Part shown: one piece after another, positions 33,598 through 43,444 of the stretch
How positions within the stretch are numbered: position 1 is the first letter of the stretch
Layout: every line of letters starts with the position of its first letter
From: Ixodes scapularis
Lineage: Eukaryota > Arthropoda > Arachnida > Ixodida > Ixodidae
Direction of reading: 5' to 3'
Length of the DNA stretch: 64,000 bases
NCBI RefSeq assembly: GCF_016920785.2
Contig: NW_024609839.1
Coordinates: 4,428,196-4,492,195, forward strand
Notes under the pieces: generated by a model
The model's database searches: none
Seen by the model: the letters and a program-made list of their open reading frames with translations, nothing else
Told to the model about the DNA's origin: nothing
Made by a program: the position numbers and the translations under genes

Positions 33598-34785
33598 GTG
33601 CCTGCCTCTTACAACTTCCCCCGCGGCTGTGGGAGTTTTACGAATTTGAAAGTCCACAGGTTGGCAAGTATGGTGTTTGCATTGCCAGTTTCTGGCTGGT
33701 GCGCACAGTAGGCTCGCAACAGTTTAAACTCGGATATGCCATACTTCTGGTTAGTTTGAACTAAATTTAAAAATTTTGGTTGTCCCACTGTGTTTAATGT
33801 AATTTTTTAATCAAATTTTATAAGCCGTTTAATTCTCACGGCATTTTTGTGCAATTCAGTATTTTTTGTCTCACTGCCCCCATTGAGTGTGTTTCTTTCC
33901 AAACGTCGGTGCCATGCGGAGAAGCAACACCTGCGGGGCTTGTATCCACGGGTGTTGCTTTTCCGCAATGCTCTGGTGCTCGGTAACAAGCACGCTCAAT
34001 GGGGCTAAAGCAGGGGACACGTGAGCAATGAAAGTGCAGCAATTTCAATAGCAACATGCACGGATGCTGTGACGGGGTGGCATGCCATAGGCCACGCAAG
34101 TTGCCATGTAAATTGCAGTGCAGCGCCTGTTTTTATCGCTCGTGCATCCCCTGCCTGACAGTCCACAAGAGACACCTTTTTTGCTAGGTGAACAAACTTA
34201 ATATGCTGTCCAGTCCACGATAAACATTTTTGAGGGGTGAATAAACTTGTGTTGTATGTTTCACCAATGTTTTATGCATGGCATACCTGTTTATGATTAG
34301 TCTGCAGGTGGTCCGTACAGCTTAGCGGTTTGCCCGCGTTCATGTTCTCGACTTCACGACTTCTCCTGGGCTAGCACAACTGCACAGTTTGTGTATGCTA
34401 GCTGGACACATTCTTTGTCTGGTCTTTGTCAGCGCAGCTGAGCTAGTGTAAATATGGCTTTATAAACAAACTGTTAAGGTTGGCTTGCACTGCTTACGGA
34501 CGAGTGACAGCTCTCGAGATCTGTTGCGACAAGTGAACACGCCAGTGCCGTCCTTTGAGTAGACGCGGAATGCTTGCCGTTTCCATAAATTTGAATTTTT
34601 TTATTTGTGCATCATATTTTCTTTTCTTGCTCGAAAAACTTTTGGAGGTGTTACGAACGACCATCTCCCATTGGTGGTAACATACATTTGGCGTTGAAAA
34701 TAGCACAAAACCTTCGCTCTAGTGAATTGCAGTTCTGGAGCTGCCTCATTAATGGCACCAGCGTGCCAGTGCATTTAGCCACCCC

Positions 34786-34870
34786 GTTCACCCGCTCTGT
34801 GTAGCTCAGTCGGTGTGGTGTCTGGCTGGGAATGGCTTGTTCCTTGTTCCATCCCCATCCGAGTGTAATC
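34786..34870 (+). repeat. tRNA-derived SINE-like head
   Basis: TAGCTCAGTCGG at about 34802 is a perfect match to the internal A box of tRNA genes. Some 50 bases further, TGTTCCATCCCC resembles a B box (GTTCRANNC) with one mismatch. No cloverleaf can be closed around them, so it is more likely a SINE head than a tRNA gene. No second copy was found in the window. Confidence 0.4.
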
Positions 34871-35069
34871 TTTCATTTGTGTTTTAATAACGGGCCTATA
34901 CGGTTCATATAACTTCAACCTACAAGGAGCAGTCGAGAGTTGGAGCAGTTCTAAAACGAAGTATAAACAGATTCTGCCTTAAAAATATGGAGCCCTACTT
35001 AGGCCTACACCGTTTTGGTGCTGCCTGCCTTCCCGAGTATTAGCACGCTTACCGCCAAATGCACAAACC

Positions 35070-35260
35070 TCGCTCTAATCGAGGTGCCCCTTCACTTCCT
35101 CCAGGAAAGCGAGAGGGCCGGCGCTGGGCCAATCGCAAGGGCGAATAAGGAGCCTAGGTCGCCTATTCGTCCTCGTGACTGGCCGGCACCGGCCCTCGCG
35201 CCTTGTCGCAAAATCGCAATCCTCGATTGGACGGAGGTTTGCGATTTTGGGCGCCTAGTT
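35070..35260. repeat. GC-rich foldback element
   Basis: CGAGAGGGCCGGCGCTGGGCC on the left pairs with GGCCGGCACCGGCCCTCGCG on the right, and GGGCGAATAAGG with CCTATTCGTCC, around a CCTAGG centre. Arms are diverged by roughly 15%. Confidence 0.65.
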
Positions 35261-35827
35261 CAGTGAACGTCCCTTGGATGTAAGGAATTGCAGAACAAAG
35301 TGTGCTGCAAGGGTTCTTGTCGCTCACACCGCGTTTTGTTTTTCCTCCACGCCAGGTTTCACTGCGTCGCAAATCTGAAGCCTGCGTGCACGCTGCCCTT
35401 CTAGCGGACAACTCCGCGTCGCCACCACTGCCGCTCAACACGAACAAGTTTTTTCAATTGCATGTTGGACAATAACGTACATCGATGGTCGAAGTGTGCA
35501 ATTTCATGTCTTGTGCCATTGTGAAATGTATGTCGCCACGGCTGTTTTAAGCATTTGAATGAAACCCATTTTTTTATGTGTGGCGGGGGAAGGGGGGGCC
35601 AATATTTCTGTGCTTTGTCTCTTCCTCCGACGGACTATAGGCAAAACTGTTGGCTTGGCTGCCAGGCCCAGTAACGAGAGAGTTAGGAATTATGCAACGC
35701 GTTGCAGTTTTTCTAACTGGAGACCTGCAACATCTCAAGCACCATGGCGCATGTTTTTTGGCTCGCTTGAGATTGATCCTGGTGGTTTGTAGCCTTGTCT
35801 GTAGTTCGCATCAAAATGAGGAAGTAT

Positions 35828-36002
35828 ACTTGTTTGCAAGTCCGGTCTCAGGGCGCCGCCATCTTCCTCAGTGGGGTGCGCTCTTGGGCGCGGCCATAAT
35901 CCTATTATGACGCCTTAGCAAGGCTTCGTAATCAGATTATTACTCGTCGGAGTGCACCCCATCAAGCAAGATGGCAGCGCCCTGAAGCCTGACTTGCAAA
36001 CG
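35828..36002. repeat. Foldback element
   Basis: TTTGCAAGTCCGGTCTCAGG, GCGCCGCCATCTTCCTCAGT on the left pairs with GCAAGATGGCAGCGCCCTGA, AGCCTGACTTGCAAACG on the right. The centre has TAATCCTATTATGACGCCTT and a diverged complement. Confidence 0.7.
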
Positions 36003-36867
36003 TGTATAGAGCGCATCTCGCAGCCTTTACTTGCCCCTCCCCTTCGGTTTTTAATTTCCACGGTCGGTCTCCGACATACTCATGTACAGTGCAGATACGA
36101 TTCGGATGCATTATCCAAAGAGACTCTTCCAAGGTGTATGAAACGGAGGTATATTTATCCAATTGCCACATCCTTTATTTTTTTTATTTTTTAACAAACT
36201 AACTCCATTTTAAGCCCTGTACATAAGTGTCGAACAAAGTATGCTTTTTAAGCCAGTATCTGTCCAATCCAATAAATGTCCTGAACCAGATTTTGTTAGT
36301 CTGCATTGGTGTTTTGAATGAATGCGATTGCTTCAGGAGAGTGTGCAAGTCTGGTTTACCTACTCCCCAGCCGGGCCTCTCAAGAGGCTTACAAAAGAGG
36401 TATGTTTTTAGCTCGCAATTCGGGCGAAGATGTTTGTACTCTGACATGGGGCTAAATTGCCATTGTGCTGTAAAAGAGTCTACGGCAAATGCAAAATATA
36501 TCCAGGCAACGTATACTCCGGTGACTCTGTCTTGCGATCAGCCCGAATGCGTCAACCAGAGTGAAAATGTCATCTTTGAATCTGGCGTGTTTTGAGGTAA
36601 GACGTTTATGGGGAAAGGGGAAGTGGAGAAGAGGAGATGTAGCACATAGTAGCCATGGTAGGCTTATTGGCTGGTAAACAGTTAAACGAATCTGGCATGA
36701 AATTCTGCTACTGCAAAAAGACAGATGCCTGAAAGGCTTGCAGATTGCGAAGTCTTGGCGAAACTGTGTCCCAGGAGCACCCGAGAGATGCGCAGAAGGA
36801 CTGAACAAAACTGGGTAAAAAAAAGTAACTATGAAAAACTTATTTAAGTCCTAAGCAAATTGAATTG

Positions 36868-36990
36868 AATATACTTTATTCAGACAAACATCTTGGAGGA
36901 TAGGGCAAAAGGCGACTATGGTCGCCCGACAAGGACCCGTGCCCCTGTACAGTCCAGCAGCAAATGTACAGAAAAAAAACTAATCAAAAC
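36868..36990 (-). mobile_element. LINE 3' end
   Basis: On the minus strand GTCCTTGTCGGGCGACCATA and GCCTTTTGCCCTATCCTCC lead to GTCTGAATAAAGTATATTCA and an AATTCAA tail. This layout (GGGC...GCCTTTTTGCCC...AATAAA) is typical of Jockey/CR1-like LINE ends. Confidence 0.5.
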
Positions 36991-37471
36991 AAATGATGCG
37001 GAAACCTTTCTTGCCTCCTATTTAGTATAGCGATCTGCTGCAAGAGACTAACGAGCAGGACTTCGCCTGCTCAGTCTCGCAATGAAACTGGTATATGCGA
37101 GTCGTAAAGGGTCCATTGAAACTTGTTATTGACTCGCAACCCTTCAGGCATGCATCTATTGTACATCTTTCCCAGTTTTCGAAAAACAAATATTTCCATA
37201 CAATGCCTTGAAGTAGTAACGTGTGTTGTGGTCACTCGTAGGCTGGATTGCGTATTGGGAGCCAGACTGTGACAGCACCGGCAGCCATTGCTTGACCCCA
37301 GGCAAAACTGAAGCTTGTGTGAAGTGTCTGGTAAAGCAACTTTAAGGCATTCCAGGGATAAGACAGAATTTGCCGGTGTGAGGAACTCTACAGAAAGTTA
37401 CACAAACATGCCAATCTCTGTCATCTGCTCAACCTTTCCAAATCTTAATCCTGCTTCAGATAACTCGACCG

Positions 37472-38272
37472 TGCATCATTGATGATAAAAAGGCAGTGGA
37501 CAGGATCATGTGCAGGGCAACAAGAACACAGTTTAATGGACGTCTGAGGTATTTATCAGCCTGAAGGTTGCTGTTGGCGTGACTGTGCTAAGGGCTGCGT
37601 TGTCGTAGCAATGGCCAGGTTTCTGTTGGCTGTAGGTGCTGCATCGTCGTTTGGAGTTTCCTGGATCTGCGAAGTTGCCTCGTTGCTCGGCGTCGACTCT
37701 GTCTGGACTGGAAGCTCGGTGCCATTCTTGTCTGGACCGGGCGTACTTCAGTCGTCGTCACTCGCTTCCGCATAGTGCTCTCTGGTATGTAGCAGGTGCT
37801 GCCAGTTACGTCTTGGTATCCAGTGATCTTCTGTCAACACACGGCAAGACCTGGGAGTGGCCGTGTCAATCACCTTGGCTTTCCGCGACCATGCAGTGTG
37901 TCTAATCCTCACGACGTGCAGACTTCGAGCATACCGCTCGAAGCCTGCGCCGACAATGGACCGCAGTTTTTGCAGCTTCACTTCTCGGACGTTCTTTCGA
38001 TGCTGCATCCTTCAGGAACAGCTCGACCTTCTTCTTGAAGCACTTCCAGTTTTCGAAGAGGTGTCCCGACAGTTGTAAGGGCTCCGGCATTTTGAGCAGA
38101 TTCATCGTCATCACTGCGTCGTCTGACTACGCTTGGGCCCGCACCGGCCACTTCTGACACCATGTATCATTGATGATAAAGAGGCAACCGACAGGATCGT
38201 GTGCAGAGCAATCAGATAGCGCCGGGCGCACCGCGCATGACTATAGCGCCTTGTCATGCTAGGTGCTGTACA
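37472..38272 (-). mobile_element. Deletion-derivative Ty3/gypsy-type retrotransposon
   Basis: Read on the minus strand: a short LTR (38272-38163, TGTACAGC to ATGATACA), a primer binding site, then a gag-like start (about 38114-37902, PEPLQLSGHLFENWKCFKKK). This is joined directly to a pol C-terminus (VLTEDHWIPRRNWQHLLHTR at about 37840-37760) and then a second LTR end from 37472 (TGCATCATTGATGATAAAAA in plus orientation). The whole protease, reverse transcriptase and RNase H region and most of the integrase are missing. The two LTRs agree only over about 55 bp. This is an internally deleted, inactive copy. Confidence 0.6.
38148..38162 (-). other. Primer binding site of the gypsy-type element
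   Basis: Immediately after the LTR the minus strand reads TGGTGTCAGAAGTGG, a sequence used as primer binding site by many Ty3/gypsy elements and complementary to the 3' end of a leucine-type tRNA (from memory). Confidence 0.6.
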
Positions 38273-39860
38273 TAACAAGCCCTATACAGACAGGAACCCA
38301 GTTTCTTTCGAGAATGTTTTAAAAAAAGTTACGTTAGCGAGCACGAGTCGATTGGCCCTCGGCCATCCCCTACTTTGATCTCAAAACAAAAATGCCTCAA
38401 ATGCAATTTGCAACCCTCCGTCGGTAAAAGTGTAATAATAAACATTGCACTGAAGCAAACCTTTCTGGCCGATTCCATGACTGTCTAGCTCCCACTGGCT
38501 GCTCGTGCCTGGTGGGGCCCGTGCAGGTAAGAAAAAAAATTTTTCCCCCTAAATCCTTCGTGTAGTAAGTATTGACATCACAACACAAAAATTCCCTACC
38601 ATTCCTAAAAGCTTCCTCAAAGTCCGGTTGTTCAAAATTTAATACAAAAAGAGAAATCTCGCCTTTTCACGTTCTTCGCATTCGCAACTTCAGCCCGGCT
38701 CGCGCCAACGAACGAAGAACCGGAGGAGCGAGGACAGAGACAGGGACTGTTGGCCTTGGTGCTTGTATTACCGCATGATTCTGGGAGTGTTTGTGCGTGA
38801 AGCCGTCTTAAAGAAGTGAGCTTCTAATTATGGGAATTTTTGTGTACCGCCTTGCCACAGCGTTGCATGAAGGAACCGGGATGTATAATTTCATTAGGGA
38901 CTTTTTTTTAGAGCGCAGCTCTTAGGGGCCCGTTTCCAGCCTGAGCGGCGTCGGCGTAACCGGGGGGGGGAGACAAGCTGGTCATGCTGGGAGACAAGCT
39001 GGTGAATCTGGTCGAACTAATAATCGTGGTGGTCAAGCTGGTCATGCTGGAGCGCGCACGCCAAGGTCGGCTAGAGACAGCCGAACTGGCATTGCTGGGA
39101 GCGCGCGCGATAAGGTCGGCTTGGGATGGAACGAGGCCACGTCCTGTTCTTTGTCCTCTCGTTTTTGGTAGACGACAGGGCGCGTCAGGCACGCTGCAAG
39201 CTACCTTTGTGTGTGAGAAAAGAGAGAGAGAGTGGTGGGAACGGAGAATTTTAGACGCGATTGGCTAACTTGGGCAGATTTTCGAAAGGACGGCTGTGTG
39301 CGCGTTGTTTGGAGACTAGTTGAACGACGATGCAAGCGAAGCGGGTTTTGAGGAGACAGCGAGCGGTAGTCCGTTCAGTGCGGGAAGGTGACGGACGTCC
39401 CGACTGAGGCGTTGCTTCGTGTCTTCGAACGTGTGTGTGCTCGTGAATGACGGTGGTGCCAAGGAGTATCGCCAATGCCATTCAAGCCACATAAATTTCC
39501 TCACCTCTGCCGACCACGCAAGTTGCCGCTACGCCCCATCACTGGCGGGACCCAGGTTCGCTTCTCTCATCCGTGTAGTTTTTTCTTTAGCTATTGCCTG
39601 TTTTTGGCGTGTATCTAGTATTTTTTGTGTTGAAAGATAAGCAATCTGGTTTTATTAACATTGTTGGCTTTGCACCGAGAACCACTGTCTGTGCGTTGGT
39701 TAGTACTGTCTCAGCGCCGAGGATATGTAGCATCTGATTTCATGTGAGGCGGCCACATAACGAAACTAATAAATTGGATGCCGATTTGGCTTTTCTGAAG
39801 AGCTTGGCTTGTTTATCCGGTGTATTAATTTAAACAGGTTAACCTGGTTGGGAAGTCCAC
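38273..39860. other. Interval without a supported gene
   Basis: It contains the AGAGCGCAGCTCTTAGG repeat end at 38911-38965, then AAGCTGGTCATGCTGG words at about 38972-39050. These words are the reverse complement of the core of the tandem array starting at 39861. A GC-rich stretch with open frames on both strands (38980-39500) resembles no known protein. Confidence 0.5.
38911..38965 (+). repeat. Dispersed repeat end (AGAGCGCAGCT family)
   Basis: AGAGCGCAGCTCTTAGGGGC, CCGTTTCCAGCCTGAGCGGC and GTCGGCGTAAC match the ends at 29695 (plus) and 60440-60376 (minus) with few differences. It is followed by a G tract. Confidence 0.65.
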
Positions 39861-40607
39861 CAGCATGACCAGTATGACCAGCATGCCACACTGGGCATGC
39901 TGGGGCAATAACCCAGCTTGAACTTGGGACCAGATCAACCAACATGACCAGCATGCCAAACTGGGCATGCTGGGGCAATAACCCAGCTTGAAGCTGGGAC
40001 CAGATCAACCAGCATGCCAAGCTGGGCATGCTGGGGCAATAACCCAGCATGAAGCTGGGACCAGATCGACCAGCATGACAAACTGGGCATTCTGGGGCAA
40101 TAACCCAGCTTGAAGCTGGGACCAGATCAACCACCATGACCAGCATGCCAAACTGGGCATGCTGGGGCAATAACCCAGCTTGAAGCTGGGACCAGATCAA
40201 CCAGCGTGACCAGCATGCCAAACTGGGCATGCTGGGGCAATAACCCAGCATGAAGCTGGGATCAGATCAACCAGCATGACCAGCATGCCACACTGGGCAT
40301 GCTGGGGCAATAACCCAGCTTGAAGCTGGGACCAGATCAACCAGCATGCCAAGCTGGGCATGCTGGGGCAATAACCCAGCATGAAGCTGGGACCAGATCA
40401 ACCAGCATGATCAGCATGCCACACTGGGCATGCTGGGGCAATAACCCAGCTTGAAGCTGGGACCAGATCAACCAGCATGACCAGCATGCCAAACTGGGCA
40501 TGCTGGTGCAATAACCCAGCTTGAAGCTGGGACCAGATCAACCAGTGTGACCAGCATGCCAAGCTGGGCATGCTGGGGCAATAACCCAGCTTGAAGCTGA
40601 GACCAGC
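39861..40607. repeat. Tandem minisatellite, about 11 units of 62-70 bp
   Basis: Each unit contains CCAGCATGACCAGCATGCC, AAACTGGGCATGCTGGGGC, AATAACCCAGC and TTGAAGCTGGGACCAGATC. Some units lack an 8-10 bp TGACCAGCA piece. Every unit has two dyads: GCATGCC/GGGCATGC and CCCAGCTTGAAGCTGGG. The repeat length is not always a multiple of three, yet long frames stay open on the minus strand (161 codons), which is a by-product of repetition. Confidence 0.9.
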
Positions 40608-40676
40608 TTAAGCTGGTTTTTTCAATAGGGTAGTACCCCTGCCCATAGGTCGGCATTTCCGAACCCACTCACTCAC

Positions 40677-40945
40677 CATCACATCACTAATTACAGCAAC
40701 ATCCAAAAGTCACAGCCCTTCACATCACAAAGTACATCGACGTCCAAAAGTCACAGCCTTTCACATCACAGAGTACACCGACGTCTAAAAGTCACGGCCT
40801 TTCACATCACAGAGCACACCGGCGTCCAAACGTCACAGCCCTTCACATCACAGAGTACACCGATGTTTAATATTCACGGTCCTTCACATCACAAAGTACA
40901 CCGACGTCCAAAAGTCACGGCCATTCACATCACGGAGTTCAACCG
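40677..40945. repeat. Tandem repeat, about six units of 41 bp
   Basis: The unit is CTTCACATCACAGAGTACAC, CGACGTCCAAAAGTCACAGCC with few changes. TTCACATCAC recurs every 41 bases from about 40719. It starts about 70 bp after the previous array ends. Confidence 0.85.
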
Positions 40946-41340
40946 GACAACAAACTCATCCCCATCACGTCACCGCAATCTCTGAACTCACAAAGTCATT
41001 CACCGTCACTTCACGAATCCGTCAAGTTCACGAAGTACTTCATGCACGTCACATCACGAATCCTTTAGAGTTCATGAAACATTCCCCATCCCATCACCGC
41101 CAACTCTGAATTCACAAAGTCGCTCACCGTCACATCACGAATCCAACAGAGTCATGAAGCATTCTCCATCCCGTGACCGCCACCTCTGAATTCACGAAGT
41201 CGCTCACCGTCCCATCACGAGCTCATCGAGTTCAGCAAGTCGTTCCCCTCACGTCCGTGAACTGATCCCGTTCATGAAGTCGTTCGACCGTTTCGACTTC
41301 ACGGCCCTTCACCGAGTCACAGCCATTCACCGAGTCACCG
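40946..41340. repeat. Degenerate tandem repeat (TCACGAAGTC words)
   Basis: Units of roughly 60-70 bp contain CTCACCGTCACATCACGAAT, CGAGTTCA and CCCATCACCGCCACCTCTGA. Divergence is higher than in the 41-bp array but the words TTCAC and ATCACGA are shared, suggesting a common origin. Confidence 0.65.
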
Positions 41341-41445
41341 AGGTCACGGAAAGCGGCGTCGGCCCCTGCAGCCGCGGCCACTGCCTCCGGCTCTCCGCCA
41401 TCCTCGAAGTTCTTTCGTTCTTTCGCAGCGGCGCTGACGGCTCCA

Positions 41446-41456
41446 GATGTGTGTGT

Positions 41457-41503
<47 letters not shown>

Positions 41504-41511
41504 GGGGGGGG
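41446..41511. repeat. (TG)n microsatellite followed by G tract
   Basis: Alternating TGTGTG from about 41446, interrupted once by TCAG, passes directly into about 24 consecutive G at 41487-41510. Confidence 0.95.
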
Positions 41512-41976
41512 TACTGGGCTGGGCTTGACGACGCACCCTGCTCTTGTCATTTTGTTTGTTTAGCTAGTTCCCTCTGGCTTTTAGTTTTGCGGTCCAGTTT
41601 CTTTTATTTTCGTTTTGTTTCGCGCTTTCTTCATCGTGCGCCCATGCTGTGGAGAGCGAGCGGCTTCTTGACATCCCTGCTCCGAACTTGAGAGATAAGG
41701 TGCTTGTTTCCGGGAGACTTATAATAGGGTGGCTAGAGAGTTGGGTGTGTCGAGCGCGCCGGCTCTCCCATGCATCGCCGCGGCCGGTTTGGAAAATCAC
41801 CGTCAGGGGCGCTCTAATCAGCCTGTATGCTAGGCGCGCGCAGCGGGCGCAGGGATTTGCGTGCGGCAAAGCGGGTAGCGGCGAGTTCGCGCCCGCTTTC
41901 ATCTGTTGTTCAGCGCTCGTGTGAATTTATTTCAACCGTTCCTGCATGCCCGTCAGTCAGATGACACGCGGAGACT

Positions 41977-42226
41977 ATGGACATTGCCCCGTCAACCTCC
42001 GGCGTAAAGAAAAAGCAGAGAGCGAAGCACTGCTTCGTTCCAGGATGCACGACAGGCTACAGGTCTGCAAAAGAAAAACACGTTGTTCACCGTCCCGAAG
42101 GGCCCAGTCCTCTTCTCTCAGTGGGACAGGATTATTTCGAGGGGAGACACGGCATCTTCAGGAAAACTCTGTGGTGTGCGCACTTCACTTCGACGAGCGG
42201 TACATCAAGCGATACTTCTCTAAAGT
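41977..42226 (+). pseudogene. Broken THAP domain of the P-type transposase
   Basis: The first frame starts MDIAPSTSG and has CFVPGCTTGYRSAKEKHV, the C-x4-C half of a THAP zinc finger. The middle part (VPKGPVLFSQWDRIISRGD) continues in a second frame, and the last part (VVCALHFDERYI, with the C-x2-HF half) in a third. Two small shifts therefore interrupt a domain of about 80 residues. In P transposases the THAP domain binds the element ends. The broken state shows this copy is a fossil. Confidence 0.7.
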
Positions 42227-42304
42227 ATCGCTCGATCCGTTCGAGATATCGCTGTATGAGTGGTGTTTTGGGGCTCGTAGCGTCCTGCTGAACACGTCTG
42301 CGGC

Positions 42305-43444
42305 CAGCGTAGGGAAGTACTTTAAGTACATTGTACTTAAAGTACAATGTACTTAAGTACATTGCACTTAAATTATTACTTAAATTAGATTTAGGAAACA
42401 TGTACTTTACTTGAAGTACATTCTCTGAGTATGTACTGTACTTTTTTTCTGCTACTTTCCGAGGAAAGTACGATTCCCGACTTCAAAGCACATTCCCCGA
42501 ATTTGGTTTTGTTAAATTTGTATCACGAAATGACGCTTTGTCAACTGCGAAGAAATACTGGGAGGGATATTCTACTCTCACCAGAAACGTGAGCAGACGA
42601 CGCATCGCTCCGTTTGTTTAGGGGGCGGCGTTCCCGTAGCTTTTTAAACTCTCGCTACTTCTCTGTCGGTCAGCGCAAGCAACGAGGTTTAAGATATCAG
42701 GAGAGCAAAATTAATCATAATGTAGCACCTGAGGCTGTGGTGCGAAAAAATTTAATTTTCAAGTCGAAGTAAAAGACAAAACAGAGGCGGACGTCACAAT
42801 GTTTTAAGACATTCTCTTTTGTCTTTTCCTTCTATTTGAAAGTTCCTTAATTTTCTTCGCACCCAAATCTCAGGTGTCACGTTATGATTAATTATCACCA
42901 GCTCGCTTGCACACGCATTTTTTTTTTCTTTTTATTAAGAAGAGGACGTTTTTCTATGCGAGCTATGGGGCTGACGTCATGCTCCGTCCTATTACATTTA
43001 ACCCCCTTGGGTGCTACAATCCTGTGCAAGGGGTGCCAAATTCAGAAGAGGGTCTTATAAATTTAACTCCATTCCTGAAAAAAAAAAAAGTACCCTGTGG
43101 TCACTTCACTTTATCAAATATTCGCCGCTGTTTTTGAGGTGTTGCACCCTTGATTACCCCTCGGCAATGCATACCAATAAAAAAAATCACTGTATAGGGG
43201 AATGTAGTGCCACTAAATAAGCTACGCGTATTTAGTGGCTCTAGGGGAATGAAAGGGCATCATGAAAGATTGTGTTAAAATACTTGTACTTTACATTGAA
43301 AGTACATTGTATTTATAGTTCTTTACTTCAAGTACGTTGTTCCCCAGTGTATTTCATACTAATTTACTTAAAGTACATCACGTCTCATTTAGTTTGTACT
43401 TTAATTACCTAAAGTATCTTTTAGATGTATTTTACCCAACGCTC
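42305..43444. mobile_element. hAT-like element nested in the P-type element
   Basis: The 8-bp direct repeat TCTGCGGC flanks 42305-43444 exactly (42297-42304 and 43445-43452). The left end is CAGCGTAGGGAAGTACTTTA; the right end reads GAGCGTTGGGTAAAATAC in reverse complement. Both ends are followed by multiple AAGTAC/GTACTT words (42310-42430 and 43270-43420). An 8-bp duplication and short CAGCG-type ends fit hAT elements. No transposase frame was seen, so it is non-autonomous. It contains a foldback at 42709-42893. Confidence 0.7.
42709..42893. repeat. Foldback inside the hAT-like element
   Basis: AATTAATCATAATGTAGCAC, CTGAG on the left pairs with CTCAGGTGTCACGTTATGAT, TAATT on the right. The inner arms (GTGCGAAAAAATTTAATTTT, AAAAGAC) are also complementary. 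It may be a third level of insertion; no target duplication was identified. Confidence 0.65.

Larger units (their letters stand above)
32341..37471. other. Repeat-rich region downstream of cyclin A exon 7
   Basis: This 5 kb presumably begins as cyclin A intron 7. It holds a repeat-coded segment at 32742-32929, a BED-type zinc-finger fragment (33460-33597), a tRNA-like SINE head (34786-34870), two foldbacks (35070-35260 and 35828-36002) and a LINE 3' end on the minus strand (36868-36990). The rest (for example 33660-34780 and 36010-36860) shows nothing I can support. Confidence 0.55.

Noticed and set aside
34780..34880. Functional tRNA gene
   Set aside because: A box is perfect but the B box is imperfect and no acceptor or anticodon stem closes.
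39766..40668. Long minus-strand frames (up to 161 codons) reading LLPQHAQFGMLV repeats
   Set aside because: They lie wholly in the 62-70 bp minisatellite; openness comes from repetition of a stop-free unit, and unit lengths vary without keeping frame.
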